From JAAXKN01 sp050258815 (GTDB taxonomy: Bacteria; Bacteroidota; Ignavibacteria; Ignavibacteriales; SURF-24), in contig JBLMZM010000176.1 of NCBI GenBank assembly GCA_050258815.1, positions 1 through 64,000 on the forward strand: DNA of 64,000 nt, read 5' to 3'. The notes beneath the pieces were generated by a model. It did not search any database. It was not told the origin of the DNA and worked only from the letters and a program-made list of their open reading frames with translations. This document shows positions 16,851-25,746 of this stretch, one piece after another. How positions within the stretch are numbered: position 1 is the stretch's first letter; each line of letters starts with the position of its first letter. The position numbers and the translations under genes are program-made.

Positions 16851-19331
16851 CTAAAAGCTATCCGCATCGGTATCATTTCCGTTCTTTTCCTTTTCTTTCG
16901 GCTTATTGTAATTATTGATCTTATATGTGAGGCCCAGGAAAACGGCCCTTGAATCCATGCTGCTCCTGCTGTTTATATAAAAGCCGGGACCGTATGTTTC
17001 CGAATTGTATTTCATTGTATTAAATATGTCGCTTATCCTGAGAGTAACCGAGAGCTTCCCATCCAGAAAATCTCTTCTTACAGCAGCATCAGCCGAATAT
17101 AGCTCTTTGCTCCTTCCCTGGGCCGTTATCTGGGGGGCCTTATAGTTTGCCATGATCATCAGGTTAATATTTTCCCAGAGCGTCATGTTTGAATTTAGCT
17201 TACCCGTCCAGCTGTAGTTATCCGTACTCACGCTGTTTCCGGCAGCATTGCCATTTATGATCGTCCGGAAATAAGAAAAATTGACGTTAATCTTCCACCA
17301 CTCCAGCAGAGGTTTATTGGCGATCAGCTCTGCCCCATAAGAAGTACCAGTGTTCAGGTTCATAAAAGAGGTATTTGTAACCCCGTTATCCAAAAGCTTA
17401 CTGTAAGAGGTAATTATTCCGCTAGTCTGACGGTAGAACACTGTAGAGGTAAATGATGATTTCTCCCACGACTTTGAGTATCCCAGTTCATATGAATTTA
17501 TGTACTGGGGCATTAACCTGGGGTTTCCTGAGACAATGTTCAGTGAATCTGAATAGTCGACATAAGGATTCAGCTGCCTGTAGTTAGGGCGGTCCACCCT
17601 GCGGCTGTAACTAAGAAGGGCTTCCTGGTTTCCATCAAATTCCACAGAGAGATGGGCAGTTGGATAAAGGCTGAAATAGTTGTTCTTAAAGGATTCAGCC
17701 GACAGCTCAAGTTTGGAATCGGTCAACACCTGTTCAGCACGCAGGCCGGCCTGATATTTCAGGGCGTCCAGGGAACCGGAAAACATTGCATAAACAGCAT
17801 GAATCTGCTCCTGATAATCAAAGTGATTCCTTAACAGCGGATTGTTTATCCATACGCCTTCGGGTGATGCGAAGCCGTAAGCATCGTAACTCATGGAAAG
17901 ATTCCTTATCGTACTCTTAAAGCCGGCTTCTATTCTGGATGATTCTCTTAAGGGACGGGCATAATTGACCTCCACCAGCAGCATGCCCACCTTATTGCCA
18001 GATTCTGTGCGCTGTATTGGACTAAACTCCCGCATTATCTCATTCTGCCCGAAATGACGCTGTGATACATCTTCATTCCTGTTCATCGTGTTAGCCGAGT
18101 ACGTAGCATCTGCAGTCAGTTCTTCGCCCTTTAAGGACGAGGTTCCTTTATAGTTTAATGAATATTCAAAAGATTTGATATTCCTGCCGGCCTCGTTTCT
18201 CCTTTCAAAGTAGCTGAGAAGCGACCTGTTCATATCCAGGCTGCTGTAGCCCTGCGTACCATTTAAGTCCATCCCCATTATCCTGTGCTGGAGAGTAAGC
18301 GTAAGGGTATTTTTGTCATTAAGAAAGTAATCGGCCCCAAAATTAAAATTATGAGAACTCATCTTGCCGTTATTATGAACATCCTGGTTAAGGTACGTAG
18401 TAACGTCATTTAATGAGGTGGTCCTGTCAGTAAGCGTGTTTCCGATGAAATGCCCAAGGCGGTTATCATAGCTGCCGAACAGGTTGAACTTCTCTTTCTT
18501 GTAGTTAATATTCAGGGACAGGTTATACCTGTTATTATTTCCCGCATTTAGGGTCGCAATGCCGTTGACCCCCTGATTAGCCTTCTTTTTCAGCACAATA
18601 TTGATGATTCCGGAGGTCCCCTCGGGATCATACCTGGCAGAAGGATTGGTAACAACTTCTATGGATTCAATGGAACTGGCAGGTATCTGGCTCAGTACGT
18701 CTGAGCTGCTAAGACCCATAAGGCCCGAGGGCTTGCCGTCAATAAGAACAGTAACGTTACTGTTGCCCCTCATACTGACAGACCCGCTTGCATCCACCGA
18801 GACCGATGGGATGCTTTGCATGACGTCAATGGCCGAGCCGCCTGCAGAGGCAACATTCTTATCCACATTAATGACTTTCTTGTCCAGGTTATTTACAATC
18901 ATATCCTTCTCAGAAGTAATTACTACCTCCTGTGTGGAAACCGAGCTGGGATTTAAATTGATTGTACCAAGCTCAACGTTCTCCTTCTGCGGATTGATAA
19001 GAATTTCACCCACTCTTTTATTCGTATAGCCTACAAATGATATTTTTATAAAATACTTCCCATAAGGTATTTTATCTATGATGAACCGCCCCTTTTCGTC
19101 CGAAATTGCTCCATTTACCATCGAGGAGTCCTTCATTCTGTGCAGTACCACACTTCCGTACTCCACCGGCTGCAGCGTGCGTGCATCAATCAATACACCG
19201 CTTAGTTTTCCAATGGCTGCTCCGGGCTGCTTAAAATTGCCATTCTGCATTCTCTGCGCATTGGCTGAGGTGCTCAGTAAGAGCAATACTATCAAAAACG
19301 TGACACAGTTATTAAAAAATTTCATCTCCAT
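16851..19331 (-). CDS. TonB-dependent receptor/outer-membrane beta-barrel family protein
   Basis: An 826-residue outer-membrane protein. After the signal peptide comes a carboxypeptidase regulatory-like domain (LSGVLIDARTLQPVEYGSVV to FVGYTNKR). Next is a plug domain with NVASAGGSAIDVMQSIPSVSVD, SVSMRGNSNVTVLIDGKPSG and the SIESIEVVTNPSARYDPEG to IINIVLKKK block. A long C-terminal barrel (OMP_b-brl_3 type) ends in YKINNYNKPKEKEK. Such receptors import siderophores, glycans or metal complexes in Bacteroidota. This clade, whose barrel is homologous to outer-membrane beta-barrel proteins rather than SusC, usually has no SusD partner and none is present. The C-terminal tail is charged and extends past the last strand. 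Start codons at 19331 and 19325 are both possible. Confidence 0.88.
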   Translation of the reverse strand: MEMKFFNNCVTFLIVLLLLSTSANAQRMQNGNFKQPGAAIGKLSGVLIDARTLQPVEYGSVVLHRMKDSSMVNGAISDEKGRFIIDKIPYGKYFIKISFVGYTNKRVGEILINPQKENVELGTINLNPSSVSTQEVVITSEKDMIVNNLDKKVINVDKNVASAGGSAIDVMQSIPSVSVDASGSVSMRGNSNVTVLIDGKPSGLMGLSSSDVLSQIPASSIESIEVVTNPSARYDPEGTSGIINIVLKKKANQGVNGIATLNAGNNNRYNLSLNINYKKEKFNLFGSYDNRLGHFIGNTLTDRTTSLNDVTTYLNQDVHNNGKMSSHNFNFGADYFLNDKNTLTLTLQHRIMGMDLNGTQGYSSLDMNRSLLSYFERRNEAGRNIKSFEYSLNYKGTSSLKGEELTADATYSANTMNRNEDVSQRHFGQNEIMREFSPIQRTESGNKVGMLLVEVNYARPLRESSRIEAGFKSTIRNLSMSYDAYGFASPEGVWINNPLLRNHFDYQEQIHAVYAMFSGSLDALKYQAGLRAEQVLTDSKLELSAESFKNNYFSLYPTAHLSVEFDGNQEALLSYSRRVDRPNYRQLNPYVDYSDSLNIVSGNPRLMPQYINSYELGYSKSWEKSSFTSTVFYRQTSGIITSYSKLLDNGVTNTSFMNLNTGTSYGAELIANKPLLEWWKINVNFSYFRTIINGNAAGNSVSTDNYSWTGKLNSNMTLWENINLMIMANYKAPQITAQGRSKELYSADAAVRRDFLDGKLSVTLRISDIFNTMKYNSETYGPGFYINSRSSMDSRAVFLGLTYKINNYNKPKEKEKNGNDTDADSF

Positions 19332-19820
19332 TCACTCTTTTGTTTGTAATAGAATCAATTAGCTGCCATTAGACACTCAGAATAAAAAAAGGTTTGATGT
19401 CTTTTGATTAATTTTATGCTTTAATCCCTGAAATTCTTTGATCCGCAAAATATTTATCTGCCAAGGGGACAATGACGTAGAGGAGCAATCAACCGGTATG
19501 AAAACCTGAGGATATTTTAACAACAATGAGCAATGGATCCTGCACCAGTAAACAACGCCAGCCTTACCTGATCAACAATCTACATTTCTGTTACCTTCTT
19601 CCGGCAACATCACCTTTTACTTATCTTACAGCTTAAAACAGCTGACGCTAACATATTAAATCCGCCTTAAACTTTAAAGGCCGGAGAAGATTTATTTTCG
19701 ATATAATATCTCTTTATGCAGTAAAATCAATGGATTCACAATCAGAGTATTTATCCTCTCCGGGATTTCTTTTTTCTGCCTGCACAATTCAACTGTTATC
19801 TCTTCAAACAAGCCGGATTT
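19332..19820. other. 489-bp region without a recognised gene
   Basis: Between the receptor start and the NTF2-like stop (both minus strand) no ORF with sensible composition, no RNA family and no strong inverted repeat were found. It is a likely promoter region for the receptor. The stretch 19600-19760 is mixed-composition with stops in all frames. Confidence 0.4.
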
Positions 19821-20276
19821 TTACTTACGGGGCTTAAGTCCTTCATTTCCTGTATCCAGGACGAACTTCCAGTTTCCAGCCTTGTCCTTCTTCCATATGG
19901 TTACGTAAGTTCCGTCTCCTATAACCGAGCCTGCTCTGTTCTTTATTTCATATGTCCCGTATGTATATGCCAGTTCCCCTGAGGCGGCAACATCAGCCGC
20001 CATAGGTTTCCAGGTAAGGACAAACGAAGTATCAGGGCGTCCCTTAAACAGTTCGGCAACCTTATCTTTGCCCTTAACAGGATAACTATCCTGCCTTAAT
20101 AGTACGCCATCGTTGGCAATATAGGCCAGAAAAGCCTCATGCATGCCTCTTTCTCTGGAGAGATCTGAGAACTCCGTGTCAGAGTTCATGACGGCAGTCC
20201 TTTCTTTCTGCGGGTCAACCTGTGCCGTAATAAGCGTTGTTAAGGCAAGAAAAAGTATAAAAATGAGTGTCTTCAT
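19821..20276 (-). CDS. exported NTF2-like (DUF4440/SnoaL-type) protein
   Basis: A 151-residue protein with a signal peptide (MKTLIFILFLALTTLITAQ) and an NTF2-like cone fold. The pieces seen are the opening helix (ERTAVMNSDTEFSDLSRERG), the HEAFLAYIANDGVLLRQDSYPVKG turn, and the closing strands AYTYGTYEIKNRAGSVIGDG and TYVTIWKKDKAGNWKFVLDTG. This matches the DUF4440-type ketosteroid-isomerase-like family with unknown ligand. A strong GGAGGAA ribosome-binding site precedes ATG 20276. It lies about 50 bp after the UbiA-family gene on the same strand and may be the last gene of the MFS-UbiA unit, although no common function is evident. Confidence 0.85.
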   Translation of the reverse strand: MKTLIFILFLALTTLITAQVDPQKERTAVMNSDTEFSDLSRERGMHEAFLAYIANDGVLLRQDSYPVKGKDKVAELFKGRPDTSFVLTWKPMAADVAASGELAYTYGTYEIKNRAGSVIGDGTYVTIWKKDKAGNWKFVLDTGNEGLKPRK

Positions 20277-20326
20277 GTGTTATTCCTCCGGTTATAATGT
20301 ATGGTTTTACTGATGCCTGGAAATCC

Positions 20327-21268
20327 TTATTTCCATATTATACAGATCAGGGGGATGATCCCGAACCAGATTATATAGGACAGGGCCAGCTGCATTATAC
20401 TATTAATTTTCCGGTCGAAGTTACCGGCCCTGATCAGCCTGTAAATGCTCAGCCATAATATTATAGCATGTGGAATGACCAGAAGCAGAGCCGCTCCGGC
20501 ATATCCTGTTATGATGCCGTAGTACCATAACATCATGTCCGTAGCTGCTGCAACTGTAATAAATATTATAGCCAGTGAAGCCGCCATGCGGGGTCCCAGA
20601 ATTACAGGGAGAGTCCTTTTGGATACCGTAAAATCCGCCTTGTGATCCGGAATACCGGCCAGCGTGTTGGCCCCCAATACGGCAAAAAAAAGCGGAACGC
20701 TGAGCAGCCAGGGCAACGGGTCGCTCCAGCGTCCTGTCTGGAAAATATATCCGCACATAATCACGAAGGGACTATGCGTGGTACTGACAACAAATTCACC
20801 AAGACCCCTGTAGCAGAATTTTAGCGGGGGTGCAGTATAGCCCACACCCATAATAAGCCCCAGCAAAACCAGGATCAGCACCGGTATTTTGGCAGCTTCT
20901 GCCGCACTATTATGCAGCCAACAGGCCAGAACGACGATTAAAACAGAAACTACCAAGGAGGCATATTTTACTTCCCTGAAAGTTATTTTCCCTTCAACCA
21001 GCATTCTGGTACCGCCCGTAAATGGACTGAAGTTTTTATTGGCGCAATCTGTATAATAGTCAAAATATTCATTGCAGAGTATGGTCAGCAGTTCAATGAG
21101 AAAAAGAATGACGTAACCGGCAGAATAAACAGGCAGGTTAAACTTTCCAGAAGACATAAAAGCCAGGGATGCACCGAGGCTATAGGCAATTAGCGCCATG
21201 GGATAAAACTGAATCCTGATTATCTTCAGCCAGGAGATAACTTTGTCATTCCTTTTTGCTTCTTTCAT
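20327..21268 (-). CDS. UbiA-family prenyltransferase (MenA-like)
   Basis: A protein of about 313 residues with roughly nine membrane helices. The two aspartate-rich prenyl-diphosphate motifs are present: NEYFDYYTD in the first half and GIPDHKADFTVSKRT in the second. UbiA enzymes attach an isoprenoid chain to an aromatic acceptor; the overall look resembles 1,4-dihydroxy-2-naphthoate polyprenyltransferase, but no other menaquinone genes are nearby, so the acceptor is open. I chose ATG 21268 because a GGGGAG ribosome-binding site precedes it. The upstream start at 21328 would overlap the MFS gene by 32 bases. It starts 28 bp after the MFS stop, so the two are probably one operon. Confidence 0.88.
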   Translation of the reverse strand: MKEAKRNDKVISWLKIIRIQFYPMALIAYSLGASLAFMSSGKFNLPVYSAGYVILFLIELLTILCNEYFDYYTDCANKNFSPFTGGTRMLVEGKITFREVKYASLVVSVLIVVLACWLHNSAAEAAKIPVLILVLLGLIMGVGYTAPPLKFCYRGLGEFVVSTTHSPFVIMCGYIFQTGRWSDPLPWLLSVPLFFAVLGANTLAGIPDHKADFTVSKRTLPVILGPRMAASLAIIFITVAAATDMMLWYYGIITGYAGAALLLVIPHAIILWLSIYRLIRAGNFDRKINSIMQLALSYIIWFGIIPLICIIWK

Positions 21269-21296
21269 TAGTCTCCCCTTGCAGGCAGTTACCGGA

Positions 21297-22703
21297 CTAT
21301 CTGACTTTCCCTCTGGCCAGTGAGGCAAAAATGCCGCCTAAGCAGAGTATTATAAATATTATGAACAGTACGTGCATACTGCTCAAAAACAGGCCGTAAT
21401 ATTCAGGGGTGATCCTGACTTTTCCAATATAAACGGAGAATACCATAATTGATATAGCCATGCTGAGCATCTGCCCCGTGAGTCTCATCGTAGCCAGTGT
21501 TGCCGAGGCAATCCCATATAGTTTCTTTTCGACGGAACTCATTACCGCATTCGTGTTTGGTGAGGAAAACAGTCCGAATCCCAGGCCCAGCAGTACCAGT
21601 GCCCCTGTTATATATAGCAGGCTGGTATTATGTCCAATAAATAATAATACTAAAAGTCCCACCACAAGTAAAGCCATCCCTGCTGAGGCAAGTATTCTGG
21701 GTTCAATTCTGTCCGATAATCTTCCTGCAAAGGGAGAAACCAGTGCCATTATGGCCGGCTGCACGACAAGTATCAAACCCGTGTTCTGAGGGCTGAGGGA
21801 TTTAACATATTGTAAATACAGGCTTAAAAGGAAAGTAATTGCAAAGGTTGCGCTGTAGTTAATCAGTGCGGCCAGATTGGAGAAAGCAAATACTGTGTTA
21901 TGTCTGAACAGCGCCATGTTAAGTATGGGGTTTCTGATCCGGTTTTCCCATTTCACGAAAGAAATAAAGCCCATAATACCCGCAAGGATCAGAGCCGTAC
22001 CATTATATGAAGGCAGCAGTGTAAAACCGTACATCAGTGAAATGAGCGTAAGGCTGAACACAGCTGAACCCAGTATATCAAATTTTTCACCCCTGGCCTC
22101 GGCCCATTCACCCTTTAGTTTCCAGGTAACCAGAAGCAAAACCAGAATTCCGACAGGGACATTCGCATAAAAAAGGCTCCGCCAGCCGAGCTGCTGAGTT
22201 AAAAATCCTCCCAGAAAAGGCCCCATAGACAACCCAAGATACGTAGTTGCAACGTTGATACCCAGCGCCTTTCCCCTTTCACCCACCGGATAAACAGAAG
22301 TCAATATCGCTATACCGGTCCCGAATATCATAGCGCTTCCTATACCCTGAAGCATACGCGAGAATATCAGAAAAGAAGCAGAAAACGCCGCACCGCACAG
22401 CAGTGAAGAAATAGTATAAACGAGAATGCCAATAAGAAATACCTTCTTTCTGCCGTATATGTCAGCTATTCTTCCAATCGGTACAAGAAATACAGCCGCC
22501 GAAAGCAGGTATGAGGTTGCAACCCAGCTCAGGGTTACCGCATCCATACTGAATTTATTGCCGATGGCAGGAAGCCCTATATTAATTGACGAGCCCATAA
22601 AGGGGGTGAGGAACGAACTTATTGCAGTTACAAGAAGGGCAATCTTTTTACTGTTGGTACCCCTTGCAGTATCTTCCGCAGTATTGATATTTTGTTTGTT
22701 CAT
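21297..22703 (-). CDS. MFS transporter, DHA2 (14-helix EmrB/QacA-like) family
   Basis: An efflux-type permease of about 469 residues with many hydrophobic helices. Diagnostic segments are FLTPFMGSSINIGLPAIG in helix 1, the loop RIADIYGRKKVFLIGI (motif A), RMLQGIGSAMIFGTGIAIL (motif B region) and GPFLGGFLTQQLGWRSLFY (motif C, antiporter signature). DHA2 pumps expel drugs and other lipophilic compounds with protons. I chose ATG 22703, which starts the cytoplasmic tail just before helix 1. An in-frame upstream start at 22781 would add 26 residues without a ribosome-binding site. It is divergent from nhaA. The UbiA gene follows it closely. Confidence 0.88.
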   Translation of the reverse strand: MNKQNINTAEDTARGTNSKKIALLVTAISSFLTPFMGSSINIGLPAIGNKFSMDAVTLSWVATSYLLSAAVFLVPIGRIADIYGRKKVFLIGILVYTISSLLCGAAFSASFLIFSRMLQGIGSAMIFGTGIAILTSVYPVGERGKALGINVATTYLGLSMGPFLGGFLTQQLGWRSLFYANVPVGILVLLLVTWKLKGEWAEARGEKFDILGSAVFSLTLISLMYGFTLLPSYNGTALILAGIMGFISFVKWENRIRNPILNMALFRHNTVFAFSNLAALINYSATFAITFLLSLYLQYVKSLSPQNTGLILVVQPAIMALVSPFAGRLSDRIEPRILASAGMALLVVGLLVLLFIGHNTSLLYITGALVLLGLGFGLFSSPNTNAVMSSVEKKLYGIASATLATMRLTGQMLSMAISIMVFSVYIGKVRITPEYYGLFLSSMHVLFIIFIILCLGGIFASLARGKVR

Positions 22704-22878
22704 GATTATAACATTAATATCAGGTTGTTTACCGGTCAGATTAATTTTGCTTAACTTATAGATTTTTTGCCGGCTTGTCAAATGTCAGTTCTTTTCAAAA
22801 TCCGGCAGCAGGATAGATTCTTCCCCTCCTTTTTCGTATAATGTCATAAATATTTAACAAGAACCACTTTAGCAAGCT

Positions 22879-24198
22879 ATGAATGATAATGCCGGCAGCA
22901 ACAGAAGCCTTAACAATATGCTCAGACCTTTCCAGCAGTTTGCCCGGACTGAAGCCTTCAGCGGGATACTGCTGCTCTTTTTTACAGTTATTGCGCTCCT
23001 TTGGGCCAACTCTCCTCTGTCTGCGGCCTATGTGGACCTTTGGCATACAAACATTACATTTGGCGCCGGAAACTTCTCTATATCTGAACCGCTTCATTTC
23101 TGGATAAATGACGGCCTGATGGCGGTTTTCTTTTTCGTGGTTGGGCTTGAAATAAAAAGAGAAGTAATGGCAGGCGAGCTTTCAACACCGCGTCAGGCGG
23201 CATTGCCTATTATAGCTGCGGCAGGAGGCATGATATTTCCGGCAATTATTTTCTCTCTGGCCAACTTTGGGAAACCCGGAATTTCGGGCTGGGGGATACC
23301 AACGGCAACCGATATTGCATTTGCCCTGGGTATCATGGCCCTTGTTGGCAAAAATGTATCGCTGGGATTAAAGGTCTTTCTGGCCGCTCTGGCAATTGCA
23401 GACGATATGGGAGCGGTCATTATTATTGCAATTTTCTATACAACAGAGCTTTCACTGATATGGCTAGGAATTGGAATCCTGTTTTTTGGGCTGCAGCTGC
23501 TTACCAATTACCTGGGAGTAAGAAAAATAATTATATATGCAATCCTGGGCCTGGGCCTCTGGTTCTCATTCTGGAAAGCGGGCATTCATCCCACCATTGC
23601 CGGTGTGCTTTCTGCAATTGTAATTCCTGCCAGGACGAAAATTGAAGAAAAAGAATTCATCAGCAGTACGAAAACCTACCTGTATGAGTTTGAAACCGCT
23701 CCCAAGACCCTTGATAATTCTTTAATTACGAAGGAGGAACAGGAAGCAATTCAGGCAATCAAGACCACGTGCGAAAAAGCAGAAACACCTCTGCAGAACC
23801 TGGAACACAGGCTTCATCTCTGGGTTACTTATTTTATTATGCCCCTGTTTGCACTTTCCAATGCCGGGGTAGTCCTGGGCTCCAATTTTTCAGAGGCATA
23901 TTCGAGTCCTGTAACAATTGGCGTAATACTGGGACTCATTTTCGGCAAACCCATTGGTATAACACTCTTCTCATATATTGCCGTAAAATCACGCCTGGCA
24001 CTCCTGCCTGAGGAGGCCAGCTGGAAGAAGATTCTGGGTACAGGAGCCGTTGCAGGGATTGGTTTTACGATGTCAATTTTTATAGCTAACCTTGCATTTG
24101 GAGAAGGATTATTGCTTAACTATGCAAAAATCGGCATACTCTCGGCTTCCATAGTTTCCGGTCTGGCAGGCTGGATGATATTAAGGAGCAGCAGGTAA
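22879..24198 (+). CDS. nhaA: Na+/H+ antiporter NhaA
   Basis: A 439-residue inner-membrane antiporter exchanging internal Na+ for external protons, important for sodium and alkaline-pH tolerance. Family blocks are intact: WINDGLMAVFFFVVGLEIKRE, GWGIPTATDIAFALGIMAL containing the transport region, LAALAIADDMGAVIIIAIFY with the paired aspartates IADD, and FVGKPIGI-like LIFGKPIGITLFSY. An extended hydrophilic loop (about residues 255-310) separates the two helix sets, as in the longer NhaA forms. ATG 22879 has no obvious ribosome-binding site. Downstream it converges with the YchJ-like gene. Confidence 0.96.
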   Translation: MNDNAGSNRSLNNMLRPFQQFARTEAFSGILLLFFTVIALLWANSPLSAAYVDLWHTNITFGAGNFSISEPLHFWINDGLMAVFFFVVGLEIKREVMAGELSTPRQAALPIIAAAGGMIFPAIIFSLANFGKPGISGWGIPTATDIAFALGIMALVGKNVSLGLKVFLAALAIADDMGAVIIIAIFYTTELSLIWLGIGILFFGLQLLTNYLGVRKIIIYAILGLGLWFSFWKAGIHPTIAGVLSAIVIPARTKIEEKEFISSTKTYLYEFETAPKTLDNSLITKEEQEAIQAIKTTCEKAETPLQNLEHRLHLWVTYFIMPLFALSNAGVVLGSNFSEAYSSPVTIGVILGLIFGKPIGITLFSYIAVKSRLALLPEEASWKKILGTGAVAGIGFTMSIFIANLAFGEGLLLNYAKIGILSASIVSGLAGWMILRSSR

Positions 24199-24228
24199 GG
24201 TGTACTCGGCCTGCTGCCTGAAAAGCAA

Positions 24229-24717
24229 TTATTCTCCGCAGCATTTTTTGTATTTTTTTCCGCTGCCGCAGGGGCAAGGATCATTCCGTCCCGTCTTTTC
24301 CTCTATCCTGACGAACGGTTTGGCTGAAACACCCTTACCATCCTCAAAATACCATTTTTCATCTTCTTTCTTAAAAGTAGAAAGCTCATGATGGTCCTTT
24401 TTTATTCCCTTCTGTGAAAAAGAAGCAATAAATTCAACTTCCCCTTCGCTGTCCTCTGCACCTCCCCTGGAGGTATTCACGATCTCAATCCCCAGCCATT
24501 CTGATTTTTCCGACCATTGCTTAGTAGCCTCCCTGTCAAAATCATCCCTGTGCCCTGGGTGGGTTGTTTCATATATATAATCAATTTCCTGTTTTACATA
24601 AGCAGAATAGCGTGATCTCATTAATTCTTCGGCCGTCTGTGCAGTCCTTTCTCCTTTAATCAATGCTCCACAGCATTTGGAATACGACTTACCTGAGCCA
24701 CACGGGCATTTTTCCAT
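24229..24717 (-). CDS. YchJ-family protein with two SEC-C zinc motifs
   Basis: A 162-residue protein bounded by SEC-C zinc-binding motifs at both ends: CPCGSGKSYSKCC at residues 4-16 and CPCGSGKKYKKCC near the C terminus. The middle is an NTF2-like domain with AEELMRSRYSAYVKQEIDYI and TTHPGHRDDFD, as in E. coli YchJ. Biochemical role is unknown; SEC-C motifs mediate zinc-dependent contact, for example of SecA with SecB or ribosomes. A GGGAGAA ribosome-binding site precedes ATG 24717. It converges with nhaA. Family assignment is firm and function is open. Confidence 0.93.
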   Translation of the reverse strand: MEKCPCGSGKSYSKCCGALIKGERTAQTAEELMRSRYSAYVKQEIDYIYETTHPGHRDDFDREATKQWSEKSEWLGIEIVNTSRGGAEDSEGEVEFIASFSQKGIKKDHHELSTFKKEDEKWYFEDGKGVSAKPFVRIEEKTGRNDPCPCGSGKKYKKCCGE

Positions 24718-24811
24718 ATTTCTCCCTGATAGTTCTTTCTAGTTTTTGAATTTTCACTGTGCAAATATATAAAAAAATTATTTTCTACTTCTATAGAAAT
24801 CATCATCCATT

Positions 24812-25669
24812 TTAATAACGGATCTTTTCAAAACCCTTCCCGAATACTCCCATTACAGTTGCAATGGAAATGAAGGCTTCTTCATCCAGCTCTTTTACCA
24901 TCCTCAGAATCAGGCTGATCTCGTTCTTGCGCGCAATTACCATCAGGATGTCTCTTTCCTCGTTTGTATACCAGCCCTTCCCTTTCAGGAAGGTAATACC
25001 ACGGCCCAGTTCATTGCCTATCCTTTCGGCTATCAGCTCGTTATTGTTAGAAAAAACAAAGACCTGTATGGATAGCTTTGACCCCTCCAGTATCATATCA
25101 ATTGCATAGGAAGTCACAGCCATGGTCACATAACCATAGACTATCTTTTCCAGTGATCCGAAGACCAGATATGAGGAGGAAATAATGAATACGTCAACCA
25201 TCATTATTATTCTGCCGGGACTTATATTCCGGTATTTCCTTATTATCATGGCAATAATGTCGGTACCGCCAGTACTTCCCCCCTGTGTAAATACAATGCC
25301 TACCCCAACTCCTCCCAGTATGCCGCCAATAATTGAGGCCATAAATGCGTCTTTTACAATAGGTCCCTTAATGGCCAGCTGAAGGAATGAGAAGAGGAAA
25401 GATAAAACCAGCACACCATATATGGTTTTTATCCCAAAACTTGCCCCAAGCATCTTAATTGCGAGCAGCAGGAGGAACACGTTAACAATCAGGAAGGTCA
25501 TTCCTACAGGAAATCCCGTCATAAAGTATATTAATGTTCCGGCACCGCTTGCCCCGCCTCCAACTATTCCGGCCGGGATCAGAAATGCTGTTAGTCCCAG
25601 GGCAATCAGAAAGAGCCCGAAGGTTATGATAATATATGTTTTTAAAAATCCGAACTTATTGCTTTTCAT
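24812..25669 (-). CDS. YitT-family membrane protein (DUF161 + DUF2179)
   Basis: A protein of about 285 residues. The N-terminal two thirds form five or six helices with the family feature IPAGIVGGGASGAGTLIYF and GVVFTQGGSTGGTDIIAMII. The C-terminal part is a cytoplasmic DUF2179 domain ending in ISIATVMGVFGKGFE. YitT proteins are widespread, with unknown function, and some cases are linked to ion or solute handling. I chose ATG 25669 over 25699 because the upstream extension (MYCRRYRRKN) is not family-like. It is divergent from the methyltransferase gene, about 78 bp apart. No terminator with a U tract was identified downstream. Confidence 0.85.
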   Translation of the reverse strand: MKSNKFGFLKTYIIITFGLFLIALGLTAFLIPAGIVGGGASGAGTLIYFMTGFPVGMTFLIVNVFLLLLAIKMLGASFGIKTIYGVLVLSFLFSFLQLAIKGPIVKDAFMASIIGGILGGVGVGIVFTQGGSTGGTDIIAMIIRKYRNISPGRIIMMVDVFIISSSYLVFGSLEKIVYGYVTMAVTSYAIDMILEGSKLSIQVFVFSNNNELIAERIGNELGRGITFLKGKGWYTNEERDILMVIARKNEISLILRMVKELDEEAFISIATVMGVFGKGFEKIRY

Positions 25670-25746
25670 ATTCTTACGCCTGTATCTTCTGCAGTACAAA
25701 AAACATTTTGAAATATTAAATAAATAAGGTACGTTTTGATAATAAA

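Noticed and set aside
24188..24217. 8-bp GCAGCAGG/CCTGCTGC hairpin at the end of nhaA
   Set aside because: It overlaps the coding end and has no U tract; too weak to call a terminator.
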